From: Metabacillus arenae
GTDB lineage: Bacteria > Bacillota > Bacilli > Bacillales > Bacillaceae
Direction of reading: 5' to 3'
DNA length: 64,000 nt
Assembly (NCBI RefSeq): GCF_014773385.1
Contig: NZ_JACXAI010000008.1
Span: forward strand, 1 to 64,000
Positions 24,849 through 33,121 of this stretch are shown in pieces (positions within the stretch are counted from its first letter, which is position 1; each line of letters opens with the position of its first letter). Made by a program: the position numbers and the translations under genes. The notes beneath the pieces were generated by a model. The model did no database searches. It was given only the letters and a program-made list of their open reading frames with translations, and had not been told where the DNA came from.

Positions 24849-25592
24849 ATGTCTCTTATCCAAAATTATTTTACCGAAATCAAAAAATTATTAGAAACGA
24901 TTGAAGACAAACAAAACGATGTCTTGCAGAAAGCAGCCGAAAAAATCTCAGAAAGTATAGAAAACGAAGGAATCATTCATTTGTTTGGATGCGGGCATTC
25001 TCATATGATTGGTGAGGAATTATTTTATCGTGCTGGAGGACTTGCTCAAGTGAATCCAATTTTGGTAGAGGATTTAATGCTGCACCGCGGAGCTGTAAAC
25101 TCCTCAACTTTAGAAAGAACAAACGGGATGGCACAAACTTTTATGGTAAACATCGATATCCAAGCAAAGGATGTTCTTATCGTTTCCTCTACCTCGGGAA
25201 GAAACCCGGTTCCTATTGATGTAGCACAAATCGCAAAAGAGCATGGTGCTTTTGTCATTGCGATCACTTCACCTAGATATGCTGAAACTCAATCATCTCG
25301 GCATAAAAATGGCTTATTTCTGTTTGAGGCGGCAGACCTAGTCATTGATAATTGTATACAATTGGGAGATTTCTTGCTTCAGGAAGAAAAATCAAATCTT
25401 GCCTTCGCACCAGGTTCTACGATTGCAGGAATGACAATCGTAAACAGCCTTGTAGCAGGAGCAGTAGACATATTGCTGCAAAAAGGAATAACCCCGCCAA
25501 TCTTTAAAAGCGGGAATGTTGATGGTGCGGATGATGATAATAGACTGTTAGTAGATAAGTATAAAAAGCGGATTCCTTTATTAGAATTGTGA
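24849..25592 (+). CDS. SIS-domain sugar-phosphate isomerase-like protein (UPF0309)
   Basis: A 247-residue SIS (sugar isomerase) domain protein of the UPF0309 group. Sugar-phosphate-binding motifs are HLFGCGHSHMIGEE near residue 42 and IVSSTSGRNPVPIDVA near 113. Its place just after nagAB suggests action on an amino-sugar phosphate or on the MurNAc recycling path; this is inference. I start at the ATG after ATGGAGG, since the upstream in-frame ATG is part of that binding site. It lies beyond the nagB terminator, so it may have its own promoter. Confidence 0.85.
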   Translation: MSLIQNYFTEIKKLLETIEDKQNDVLQKAAEKISESIENEGIIHLFGCGHSHMIGEELFYRAGGLAQVNPILVEDLMLHRGAVNSSTLERTNGMAQTFMVNIDIQAKDVLIVSSTSGRNPVPIDVAQIAKEHGAFVIAITSPRYAETQSSRHKNGLFLFEAADLVIDNCIQLGDFLLQEEKSNLAFAPGSTIAGMTIVNSLVAGAVDILLQKGITPPIFKSGNVDGADDDNRLLVDKYKKRIPLLEL

Positions 25593-25821
25593 AGTTAATA
25601 GATTTATATGAAAAAAATAGTCGCTAGCGTAAAACAGAATGATAAGAGGAGCTGTAAAAGGGTTAGAATAAATGAAAAATTTTGAAAATTAGGACTAAAG
25701 TTCCGTTTTCAAACAATAGGGGGATAGTCTATAATCGTACTAAGGATCCAATCACAATGCGGCGAATATTTATGATATCCTCATAAATACCTCGTGCATT
25801 ATCTGACTTTAGGAGGTCCCT
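25593..25821 (+). promoter_or_regulatory. Intergenic with candidate promoter for DUF3870 gene
   Basis: No coding content. TATAAT occurs at about 25730 behind a G-rich run (AATAGGGGGATAG), a plausible -10 for the downstream gene. No terminator hairpin for the SIS gene was found. Confidence 0.35.
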
Positions 25822-26139
25822 GTGTTTCATCGTGATACTGTATATGTTATAGGAGATTCTAAAACATCATCTAGCAATCCCATTATGCATAAATATAATG
25901 CGTTTTTTGTTGGCTTGGTGATTGATCTACATACACATGAGATAGTTGATGCTGAGTGCTCCTCAATCGTTGAGTTAACGACAAGATTTGTACGTTCGTT
26001 ATTGATTGGAAAGTCAATCTTAGAGATTGAGAAATTAACGGAAGAAATTGAACGGCGCTATTTCGGATCATCGCAAAGAGCTCTTATTGTTGCATTGAAA
26101 AATGCGAGTATTAAATACGAAAAAATTAAAGGAAGCTAG
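25822..26139 (+). CDS. DUF3870 domain-containing protein
   Basis: The 105-residue product shows DTVYVIGDSKTSSSNPI, the YNAFFVGLVID strand and EIERRYFGSSQRALIVALKN, which is the DUF3870 family pattern throughout. The family is cytoplasmic and of unknown function, often near metabolite-use genes. The start is GTG five bases after AGGAGG. A strong terminator follows, so it is monocistronic. Confidence 0.8.
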   Translation: MFHRDTVYVIGDSKTSSSNPIMHKYNAFFVGLVIDLHTHEIVDAECSSIVELTTRFVRSLLIGKSILEIEKLTEEIERRYFGSSQRALIVALKNASIKYEKIKGS

Positions 26140-26164
26140 CTGCTTCACCTGTTTTGCGCAGATG

Positions 26165-26212
26165 AAATCCAGCTATTAGAGATCAAGTTGTCTCTAATAG
26201 CTGGATTTTTTA
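26165..26212 (+). terminator. Strong intrinsic terminator after DUF3870
   Basis: AATCCAGCTATTAGAGA and TCTCTAATAGCTGGATT form a 17-bp perfect stem followed by TTTT. Confidence 0.92.
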
Positions 26213-26239
26213 ATTTATGAAATCAGCGAGTTTAAGTTA

Positions 26240-26460
26240 ATTAAAGTATTTACGTGTTAAAGTTGGCTATCGATGTCCAGCGCAGGCGGACAGGACGTCC
26301 TAGTGCCGGCAGGCATAAGGCCGTGACGCCTTTGCCGGCAAGGCGACATCAGCTCAAGAATCCGCCCGAGAAGGTTAAAGAACAACCTTCCAGCCTTCTC
26401 GCCCGAATGCTTGTCACCGAAGGACTAGCGCCCCCTGAGCTTTTCGTTCAAAGACAATAT
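26240..26460 (+). repeat. Large GC-rich intergenic repeat, copy facing +
   Basis: This ~220-bp stretch is the inverted relative of 50625-50850. Shared blocks are TTAAAGTT-G-TATC, GTCCAGCGCAGG-GGACA, GACGTCCT-GTGCCGGCAGGC, CATAAG-CGTGACG, AAGGTT...GAAGG arms and CGCCCCCTGAGCTTTTCGTTC. It is much GC-richer than neighbouring genes. A spurious open frame spans it and is not called. Confidence 0.85.
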
Positions 26461-26544
26461 GTTCATCTTATAAAAATTGAAATACTGAGAAAAACCGAGA
26501 AAACAAGAAAGAAACCTTACTTTAATGAGGGAGTATAAGTTTTT

Positions 26545-26690
26545 GTACCAAGTTTTCGTGTCCAGCTCCAACGCCTAGCCCGCCTGAGGTCATAAGCCAC
26601 AAATGAATTGAAGGTAAAGAACACCTTCATTTCATTTGCGTCTTATGCTTGCCCTGGCTGACCAAGGCGCTTGCGCTTTTCTTATTAGAC
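26545..26690 (+). repeat. GC-rich intergenic repeat, canonical type
   Basis: Contains GTGTCCAGCTCCAACGCCTA, GAGGTCATAAGCC, hairpin arms GAAGGTAAAGAACACCTTC, GTCTTATGCTTGCCC and AAGGCGCTTGCGCTTTTCTT. This is the well-known class of Bacillaceae dispersed repeat found between genes. Confidence 0.85.
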
Positions 26691-26713
26691 CTACAAAAAA
26701 AGGGGGAAATAGA

Positions 26714-27877
26714 ATGATCCAAGATGGTGTTATGTATGTTTCATTTTTGATCGCAATTACGGCCGTCATAGCTTTAGCAGAGAAAAGAATTGGCGGGAAG
26801 TTTTTTAAGTATGTGCCAGGAATTGTGTTGATTTACATTACCTGTGCATTGCTTAAAACGTTTGGCGTCTTTTCAGCAAGTGAATCTGTAGAAAGTGCCT
26901 ATAGTACAGTTAGAGGATTGTTACTGCCAGCTTTATTAATGCTTATGCTTTTGCAGTGTGACTTGAGAAAAATAATGCGTTTAGGACCTAAAATGCTGTT
27001 AACCTTTTTCGCAGCATCATTAAGTATCATAGGTGGATTCACGATTACTTATGTTCTCCTGCAAGGGTTTTATGCAGAAGGGACATGGAAGGCTTTTGCT
27101 GCTTTAAGCGCCAGCTGGACGGGCGGCTCAGCAAATATGGTAATTTTACAGGGAATACTGGACGTCCCTGAAAATATTTTTGGATATGCATTAATTATGG
27201 ATACCGTGAACTATTCATTTTGGGTGATGCTATTGTTTTGGCTTGTTCCTTTTGCAGGGGTTTTTAATAAATGGACTAAAACGGATACCTCATATATTGA
27301 TCAGGTAACAGCTGAACTGGCTGCAACTTCAGAAGAAGAAAAAGAACCAATGGGTTTTGTAGAATTGCTTGGGTTTTTAGCGTTAGGTCTTTTTGTATCG
27401 GCTGTTGCTATTAAAATTGGCGGAATGCTGCCTGAGCTTGGGGCTGCCGTTAATGCAACGACATGGACGATTATCATTGCCTCTATCGTTGGATTACTTC
27501 TCGCGATGACAAGAGTCTCGACCATATCCGGATCGATGGAAATATCGAAAGTAATGCTGTATGTTGTGATTGCATTAATTGCTTCTCATGCTGATTTTTC
27601 GCAAATGTTTCAGGCACCGATTTATATCATTTCAGGCTTTATGATCCTGTTTTTCCATGGATTAATCATGGTAATTTTAGCGAAAGTCTTTAAGCTTGAT
27701 CTTTTCACGATGGGGGTAGCTTCTCTTGCGAATGTAGGTGGGGTTGCGTCAGCTCCAATTCTTGCAGGGGCATTTAATCGGGCGTTGATTCCAATAGGGA
27801 TTTTAATGGCAGTCTTAGGAAGCTTGCTTGGAACGTATTATGGAATCTTAACTTCGTACATTTTAGGGGCATTATAA
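26714..27877 (+). CDS. DUF819 family membrane transporter
   Basis: A 387-residue protein with roughly ten to eleven hydrophobic segments and the DUF819 signature ALSASWTGGSANMVILQGIL, plus MGVASLANVGGVASAPILAG near the C-terminus. These two Gly/Ser/Ala-rich repeats suggest an inverted-repeat ion-coupled carrier. The start at the ATG after AAAGGGGGAAATAGA is preferred; the longer frame runs into repeat DNA. It lies 17 bp upstream of the dipeptide epimerase gene, so it probably moves murein-derived dipeptides or glutamate. That substrate is inference; no DUF819 substrate is assumed known. Confidence 0.85.
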   Translation: MIQDGVMYVSFLIAITAVIALAEKRIGGKFFKYVPGIVLIYITCALLKTFGVFSASESVESAYSTVRGLLLPALLMLMLLQCDLRKIMRLGPKMLLTFFAASLSIIGGFTITYVLLQGFYAEGTWKAFAALSASWTGGSANMVILQGILDVPENIFGYALIMDTVNYSFWVMLLFWLVPFAGVFNKWTKTDTSYIDQVTAELAATSEEEKEPMGFVELLGFLALGLFVSAVAIKIGGMLPELGAAVNATTWTIIIASIVGLLLAMTRVSTISGSMEISKVMLYVVIALIASHADFSQMFQAPIYIISGFMILFFHGLIMVILAKVFKLDLFTMGVASLANVGGVASAPILAGAFNRALIPIGILMAVLGSLLGTYYGILTSYILGAL

Positions 27878-27894
27878 GAAAGGAATGACATCTT

Positions 27895-28986
27895 TTGAGG
27901 ATTCAATCTTGTGAAATAAAAACAATCACCATACCATTGGTTAAACCATTCAAAACCGCCTTACGAACTGTGACCGAAATTGAAAACACATTTGTTTATT
28001 TAAAAGTAGAGAATGGTGTAACTGGGATTGGATCTGCAGCACCGACTTTAGCTATAACCGGAGATTCGAAAGAAAGTATCGAAGGTGTTTTAAAGCACCT
28101 TCTTATACCTGAAGTCACAGGAAAAGATTTAAGAAATCTTAATGATCTTTCTGTCAATATCCAAAATAGTTGTATAGGAAATACAAGTGCCAAGGCGGCA
28201 ATGGAAATAGCCCTATACGATGCATTTTGTAAATCAATCAATGTACCTCTTTATCAATTTCTAGGAGGGAAATTCAGGGAGCTTAAAAACGATAAAACGG
28301 TTAGTGTTGGTTCAATTGCAGAGATGACGAATGAAGCCAAACAAATTGTCCAAGAAGGAATTTCAACAATAAAGGTAAAGGTTGGGAAGGATTGGACAAC
28401 TGATGGGAAAAGTGTACTAGCGATTAGAGAAGCTGTCGGAAATAAGGTGACCATTAGGCTTGATGCAAACCAGGGTTGGACTGTGAAACAAGCCATCCAC
28501 ATTATTACCGATCTTGAAAAAGCAGAAGCTAATATTGAGCTGGTTGAACAGCCTATAAAAGCAGCAGACATTTATGGGCTTAAACAAATTAAAGATCATG
28601 TCACAACTCCGATCATGGCAGATGAAAGTCTGTTTTCTCCAAGCGATGCCTTGAGATTACTTAACGAAAACGCTGTCGATTATTTAAATATTAAACTGAT
28701 GAAAACGGGTGGGATTCGAACAGCACTTCAAATTGCTGATATTGCAGAAGCAGCCGGGATTGAATGTATGATTGGCAGCATGATGGAATCTGCAGTAAGT
28801 GTAACAGCAGCTATTCATTTGGCAATGGCACACCCAAATATTACAAAGGTTGATATGGATGCTCCTTTATGGCTTCAAGAAGAAATAGAAGGAATTCAAT
28901 TTAAAGGGGAATCCATTATTTTGGGAGATTTACCAGGCCTGGGTATTCATACAAGACATTTTAATTCGTCTTGCCTGAAAAAATAA
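27895..28986 (+). CDS. ykfB: L-Ala-D/L-Glu (dipeptide) epimerase
   Basis: Enolase-superfamily enzyme that epimerises L-Ala-D-Glu from murein to L-Ala-L-Glu for digestion. The 363-residue protein has the KxK motif in TIKVKVGKDW, metal ligands in IRLDANQGW, ELVEQPIKA and PIMADESLF, and the second base Lys in LNIKLMKTGGI. Start is TTG behind AAAGGAATG. It lies between the DUF819 transporter and the NlpC/P60 endopeptidase gene, matching the ykf logic of B. subtilis. Confidence 0.92.
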   Translation: MRIQSCEIKTITIPLVKPFKTALRTVTEIENTFVYLKVENGVTGIGSAAPTLAITGDSKESIEGVLKHLLIPEVTGKDLRNLNDLSVNIQNSCIGNTSAKAAMEIALYDAFCKSINVPLYQFLGGKFRELKNDKTVSVGSIAEMTNEAKQIVQEGISTIKVKVGKDWTTDGKSVLAIREAVGNKVTIRLDANQGWTVKQAIHIITDLEKAEANIELVEQPIKAADIYGLKQIKDHVTTPIMADESLFSPSDALRLLNENAVDYLNIKLMKTGGIRTALQIADIAEAAGIECMIGSMMESAVSVTAAIHLAMAHPNITKVDMDAPLWLQEEIEGIQFKGESIILGDLPGLGIHTRHFNSSCLKK

Positions 28987-29004
28987 ATGAAAGGGGATAA
29001 ACCT

Positions 29005-30003
29005 ATGAAGAAATTGATTGTCTTTTTAGCGGTAATCATTTTTTTAGGAAGTAATTTTCCGGTGGATGGTGTGAAAGCAGTTGAAAGCAAGACAGCTTAC
29101 ATTGATGTAGCAGCGGCGACTTTATGGACAGAACCAAATCTTGCAAGAGAAATTGACATGCCTTCAACGGTAAACCCGGTGGACTTATGGACTTGGACGA
29201 AGAGTATGAGTTATGAGGAAAAACTTTGGTTGGTAGGAAATTTAGAAACACAAGCATTACTAGGATCAAAGGTAACAATTTTAGAAGAAAAGGGTGACTG
29301 GGTAAAAGTAGCTGCACATGGCCAGCCAACCCCACGAAATGAATTAGGGTATCCTGGATGGATGCCAAAAGAGCAGCTGACGAAGGGAAAAGCTTATTCA
29401 AAATATGATAACAAGCGGTTTGCGTTAGTTATATCTCCAACTGCATGGCTGTACAAGGATAAGAAGCTGAAAAGAGAATATATGGAAGTGAGTTTTAACA
29501 CAAGGCTGCCCGTTAAAAAGGAAATGAGAGACCAAGTTTTAGTTGCCACACCGAGTGATGGGATGAAGTGGATTTCAAAAAATGAAATAGAAATTTATAA
29601 GAGTGAAGATGATATACCAAAACCAACTGGTAAAGATGTTTTTGAAACAGGTAAACAATTTTTAGGCTTGCCTTATCTTTGGGCAGGGATGTCAGGGTTT
29701 GGATTTGATTGTTCCGGATTTACCCATACGATTTACAAGGCAAACGGCATCACCATTCCGCGTGATTCATCTGTCCAAGCTGCATTTGGGACACCTGTTG
29801 CAAAAGAAGATTTACAAGTAGGTGACTTATTATTCTTTGCTTACGACCAAGGAAAAGGAAGAGTACACCATGTCGGTATGTATGTCGGGGATGGCAAGAT
29901 GATTCACTCTCCGAACACCTCGACTCACGTACGAATAGATAAAGTTGAAACATCAGGTTATGGGGAAGAGTATGCAGGAGCGAGACGGTATATCGAAGAC
30001 TAA
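29005..30003 (+). CDS. ykfC: Gamma-D-glutamyl-L-diamino acid endopeptidase, NlpC/P60 (YkfC-like)
   Basis: Releases L-Ala-D-Glu from murein peptides, feeding the epimerase encoded just upstream. The 332-residue protein has an N-terminal signal peptide or anchor (IVFLAVIIFLGSNFPV), an SH3-like region (around AYIDVAAATLWTEPN and VKVAAHGQPTPRNELGYPGW) and a C-terminal NlpC/P60 domain with catalytic Cys in GFDCSGFTHTIYK and His in VHHVGMYVGDG. I start at the ATG after AAAGGGG; an ATG 18 bp upstream overlaps the previous stop. A terminator follows. Confidence 0.92.
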   Translation: MKKLIVFLAVIIFLGSNFPVDGVKAVESKTAYIDVAAATLWTEPNLAREIDMPSTVNPVDLWTWTKSMSYEEKLWLVGNLETQALLGSKVTILEEKGDWVKVAAHGQPTPRNELGYPGWMPKEQLTKGKAYSKYDNKRFALVISPTAWLYKDKKLKREYMEVSFNTRLPVKKEMRDQVLVATPSDGMKWISKNEIEIYKSEDDIPKPTGKDVFETGKQFLGLPYLWAGMSGFGFDCSGFTHTIYKANGITIPRDSSVQAAFGTPVAKEDLQVGDLLFFAYDQGKGRVHHVGMYVGDGKMIHSPNTSTHVRIDKVETSGYGEEYAGARRYIED

Positions 30004-30011
30004 AAGAAAGC

Positions 30012-30047
30012 AGCAGCTCAGGTTTTTACTTGAAGCTGCTTTTTTTA
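30012..30047 (+). terminator. Intrinsic terminator after ykfC
   Basis: AGCAGCTCA and TGAAGCTGCT pair (with one bulge), followed by a run of seven T. Confidence 0.9.
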
Positions 30048-30125
30048 TGATAGACTTAATTTGGGTACTTGTTAATATGTAGAAAAAGAATAGAAAACGA
30101 TTTGGGAAAAAGGAGAGGTTCTAGT

Positions 30126-30914
30126 ATGAAATTATATCAAATTGACGCCTTTACGAATCAGCCATTCTCCGGAAATCCAGCAGGTGTATGTATTTTTGAC
30201 GAACCAAAACCATCCAAATGGATGCAGCAGATTGCCATGGAACTGAATCTCTCGGAGACTGCTTTTCTAATGCATGAGAAAGAAGGCTATTCACTTAGAT
30301 GGTTTACGCCAGTTTCTGAGGTCGATTTATGCGGTCATGCTACTTTAGCGAGTGCGCATGTTTTATGGGAAACTGGTATTTTAAAAGAATCTGAACTGGC
30401 AGTCTTTTTTACTAAAAGCGGAAAATTAACAGCTAATAAGGTTGATAAATGGATTCATATGAACTTTCCGAGTGAACCAGAAGAAAAGTGTGATGTACAA
30501 GAGGAATTGATAAAAGCTTTAGGAGTTTCCCCCTTGTATGTTGGAAGAAACCGGCTGGATTACTTGGTAGAGATACAATCAGAAGACGAATTGAAAAATT
30601 TGAACCCAAATTGGGGGATCTATGAAGAAACAGGTGCACGAGGAATCATTGTTACTTGCCAGTCAACAGATCCCTCCTATGATTTTATCTCGCGTGCTTT
30701 TTATCCAGAAGTAGGAGTCATTGAGGACCCCGTTACTGGTTCTGCACACTGCTGTTTAGCTCCTTATTGGGGCAGGAAATTAAATCGAAAACAACTTACA
30801 GGTTATCAAGCTTCAAAGCGTGGCGGTGTAGTGAAAATGGACTGGCAGGGTGACAGGGTTATTCTCTCAGGACAGGCAGTAACAGTAATGGAAATGAATT
30901 TATTAAGGGTATAG
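30126..30914 (+). CDS. PhzF family isomerase-like protein
   Basis: A 262-residue protein of the diaminopimelate-epimerase-fold PhzF family. Visible are QIDAFTNQPFSGNPAGVC, the catalytic Glu in ELNLSETAFL, EVDLCGHATLASAH and EDPVTGSAHCCLAPYW. PhzF itself isomerises DHHA in phenazine biosynthesis, but most Bacillus members sit outside such clusters and have unknown substrates; no phenazine genes are near. AAAGGAGAGG precedes the chosen ATG. Confidence 0.88.
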   Translation: MKLYQIDAFTNQPFSGNPAGVCIFDEPKPSKWMQQIAMELNLSETAFLMHEKEGYSLRWFTPVSEVDLCGHATLASAHVLWETGILKESELAVFFTKSGKLTANKVDKWIHMNFPSEPEEKCDVQEELIKALGVSPLYVGRNRLDYLVEIQSEDELKNLNPNWGIYEETGARGIIVTCQSTDPSYDFISRAFYPEVGVIEDPVTGSAHCCLAPYWGRKLNRKQLTGYQASKRGGVVKMDWQGDRVILSGQAVTVMEMNLLRV

Positions 30915-30927
30915 GGGACCAGTCATT

Positions 30928-31063
30928 ACTAGAGGTGAGATGTCAGAATAGGTGCAATCGTCGAGACATCGATTGCCTTATTTCAGAATGATCAAAGCGA
31001 TAAAAGTTAAAAAGAAATCGGTTCTTTCGCCGATTTCATCAAGTCCCACCTCTCACCTCTAGT
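30928..31063. repeat. 136-bp MITE-like element with 13-bp terminal inverted repeats
   Basis: ACTAGAGGTGAGA and TCTCACCTCTAGT are perfect inverted ends 110 bp apart. Two internal hairpins lie between them: GCAATCG/CGATTGC and GAAATCGG/CCGATTTC. The right half (GAAATCG hairpin then CCACCTCTCACCTCT) recurs in diverged form at 38665-38728. No coding capacity. Confidence 0.7.
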
Positions 31064-31080
31064 AAGCTGTGGGTGTTTTC

Positions 31081-31599
31081 CTATTCATACCAAACAATCT
31101 CACCTGTACATTCCTCATAATCAATTTCTACACGGAAATGATGTTTTGAATAAAAGTGCTCGAGGCGATCGACATGATCCCAATCTCGCTTTGCAATGTC
31201 TCCTGTAATAAATGGGATATTTTGCTCGCGCGCTTTCTCTTTCAGAAACTCCATACAAATTGAACCGTACCCTTTATTAGCTGGGCCTTTTATATCTCCA
31301 ATATGAAGAGTTTCATCATCTTTATAAATGGCATGAATGGAAAAATCCCATGTTCCTTGAAACGAAGAATCACATTCATTCAGCATAATTTTGCATTGAT
31401 TTCCATCATCTTGAGCATAGATGATGACCCATTTGTCTTCTTTAGATTGATCAATCCCCATTACTTCCCAATGTTTGGAGATTTTCTTCATATTTTCCTG
31501 CATACGAAAAAGCTGAAACTCAAGATCTTCTATCTCTTCTTTAAGTTCTTCTTTATTTTTATTATCGAGTGATTCTCGGTTAGATACAGTGAGTAACAT
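31081..31599 (-). CDS. GNAT-like acetyltransferase with N-terminal coiled coil
   Basis: The 172-residue protein starts with a charged helix (KNKEELKEEIEDLEFQLFRM) and continues into a GNAT-like fold: FSIHAIYKDDETLHIGDI, the acetyl-CoA loop GPANKGYGSICMEFLKEKAR (N+GYGS) and DRLEHFYSKHHFRVEID. The coiled coil may mediate oligomerisation. GGAAGG lies upstream of the ATG. Substrate unknown. Divergently placed from the PspA operon. Confidence 0.75.
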   Translation of the reverse strand: MLLTVSNRESLDNKNKEELKEEIEDLEFQLFRMQENMKKISKHWEVMGIDQSKEDKWVIIYAQDDGNQCKIMLNECDSSFQGTWDFSIHAIYKDDETLHIGDIKGPANKGYGSICMEFLKEKAREQNIPFITGDIAKRDWDHVDRLEHFYSKHHFRVEIDYEECTGEIVWYE

Positions 31600-31789
31600 A
31601 ATTGGCGCCTTCCTTCTGTTTTGGAGTAAACCCCTCTACTTAGGGGAAGCTAGTCTTGTGAAATAACACACACAGTTTTCCATTTTACTAGAAAAGAAAA
31701 AAACTTCAATTGGTAAATTGGAAAAAAGCATATAAGTTCAAAGGCAATTTAATCCAATAGTATGATATGATTTAAATGGAAAAAAATTT

Positions 31790-31815
31790 TGAAACCTTTT
31801 GGAAATATGACCGTA
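31790..31815 (+). promoter_or_regulatory. Sigma-W type ECF promoter of the PspA operon
   Basis: TGAAAC and CGTA are separated by exactly 16 bp with the typical CTTTT after the -35 and an A-tract upstream. This fits the sigma-W consensus (TGAAAC-N16-17-CGTA). The first gene starts 42 bp later. A weaker TATGAT box lies upstream. The rest of the 257-bp gap shows no other feature. Confidence 0.85.
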
Positions 31816-31856
31816 GTACTAATTGGAACAAAGGATAGAAAGCCTGAGGTGGAACA

Positions 31857-32363
31857 ATGAGCTTTTTAAGTAAATTATTTGGGAAAAAAGATACGCCTAA
31901 ACCAGTAGTTGAACGTAATATGTTTAATTTGCAAATGGAAGACATTGTGACCTATGATTTAGAAGATTACACAGTTGTCAGCAAGTTAAGCTATGATGAC
32001 CATGGCTTTAAATGGCATGCTTATCAGCTGGAGGGAATGTCTCGAACAATCTGGCTAAGTGTAGAAATGGATGACGAGCTTAATCTTGGTATTTATGAAA
32101 AAGTAAAAATGAAATTGACTTTGCCTATCCCGAAAAAAATTGAACATGATGGAACATACTATTATTTGGATGAATCTGGTTCAGCAAAGGTATATGGGGT
32201 AGGGAGAGGTCAGAATGTAAATGGAATAACGTGTGAATACTTTGACTTTTGTGATGAAGAGGAAGAAAGATTTCTTTCTGTAGAAAAGTGGGGTAGCGAA
32301 ATCGAAGTGAGTTCGGGATATGAAATTGAAGAATATGAATTGAAAATAATTGCAAGTAATTAG
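31857..32363 (+). CDS. DUF4178 domain protein, first gene of PspA operon
   Basis: A 168-residue soluble protein with FNLQMEDIVTYDLEDYTVVS at the start and YQLEGMSRTIWLSVEMDDEL in the middle, matching DUF4178 (the E. coli YjfK relative). It is mostly beta-strand. The family is nearly always linked to PspA-type proteins and DUF350, so a role at the stressed membrane is likely but unproven. TGAGGTGG precedes the ATG and an ECF promoter match lies 42 bp upstream. The pspA gene starts 11 bp after its stop. Confidence 0.82.
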   Translation: MSFLSKLFGKKDTPKPVVERNMFNLQMEDIVTYDLEDYTVVSKLSYDDHGFKWHAYQLEGMSRTIWLSVEMDDELNLGIYEKVKMKLTLPIPKKIEHDGTYYYLDESGSAKVYGVGRGQNVNGITCEYFDFCDEEEERFLSVEKWGSEIEVSSGYEIEEYELKIIASN

Positions 32364-32374
32364 GAGGAAAAACG

Positions 32375-33046
32375 ATGTTCAAATTTTTCAAGCGAGTAAA
32401 GACTGTGGTAGATTCTGAATTGAATGCTATGCTGGATAAAGCAGAAGATCCTGTAAAAATGCTTGACCAATTTATGAGAGAAATGGAATCGGACATTCGG
32501 GATGCCGAATCAGCTGTTGCCAAACAAATTGCTAATAAAAAAATGCTTCATCGTAAATTTGAAGAAGCGCAAAAAATGGCAGAAAAGCGTGAAGAGCAAG
32601 CGATGAAAGCAGTTGAAGCAGGCAATGATGATCTTGCTAAACGCGCTTTGGAAGATAAAAAAATTCATAGTTCATCAGCAGAAACTTTAAAAGGGTCTTA
32701 TGACCGGGCAAAATTAGATTCTGAATCACTTCGTAAGAAATTAGACGAAATGAAAGCAGAATATCATGAAATGAAGTTGAAAAAGGATGCTTTAAAGGCA
32801 CGTGCCGAATCAGCAAAAACAAGAACGAAAATGAATCGTACCATGTCAGGCATCGGAAGTGATGAATCAAGACGCGGATTTGAGAGAATGGAAGAAAAAG
32901 TGCTTCAATTTGAAGCAGAAGCTGAAACAAGCGAAGATATGAGATCTTCAAACAGAAGCCTTGATGATGAACTGGCTGCTTTAGATAAAAGCAATGATGT
33001 AGATGATGAATTAGCTGCCCTAAAAAGAAAAATGGGTAAAGAATAA
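32375..33046 (+). CDS. pspA: PspA/IM30 (ESCRT-III-like) envelope-stress protein
   Basis: A 223-residue, almost wholly helical protein. The amphipathic N-terminus (MFKFFKRVKTVVDSELNAML) and DKAEDPVKMLDQFMREMESD are hallmarks of the family, followed by long coiled coils (KKLDEMKAEYHEMKLKKDAL). PspA proteins assemble into rods and rings that bind and remodel damaged membranes. TAGGAGG gives the start. Here it lies between DUF4178 and DUF4247 genes, unlike the B. subtilis pspA-ydjGHI locus, so it is a distinct PspA paralogue group. Confidence 0.93.
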   Translation: MFKFFKRVKTVVDSELNAMLDKAEDPVKMLDQFMREMESDIRDAESAVAKQIANKKMLHRKFEEAQKMAEKREEQAMKAVEAGNDDLAKRALEDKKIHSSSAETLKGSYDRAKLDSESLRKKLDEMKAEYHEMKLKKDALKARAESAKTRTKMNRTMSGIGSDESRRGFERMEEKVLQFEAEAETSEDMRSSNRSLDDELAALDKSNDVDDELAALKRKMGKE

Positions 33047-33121
33047 GCAAAATGAAGTGAAGGGTGCGCCTTACTAAAATAAGTGGGGCGCATTAGATTG
33101 TTAAAGAAAGTAGGTGATTCT

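Noticed and set aside
26254-26538. 94-residue plus-strand frame across GC-rich DNA
   Set aside because: It lies wholly in a dispersed intergenic repeat that recurs inverted near 50.7 kb; no ribosome binding site and no domain.
30069-30125. Longer N-terminus for the PhzF-family protein
   Set aside because: The extension has no binding site, while AAAGGAGAGG precedes the ATG that matches the family start.
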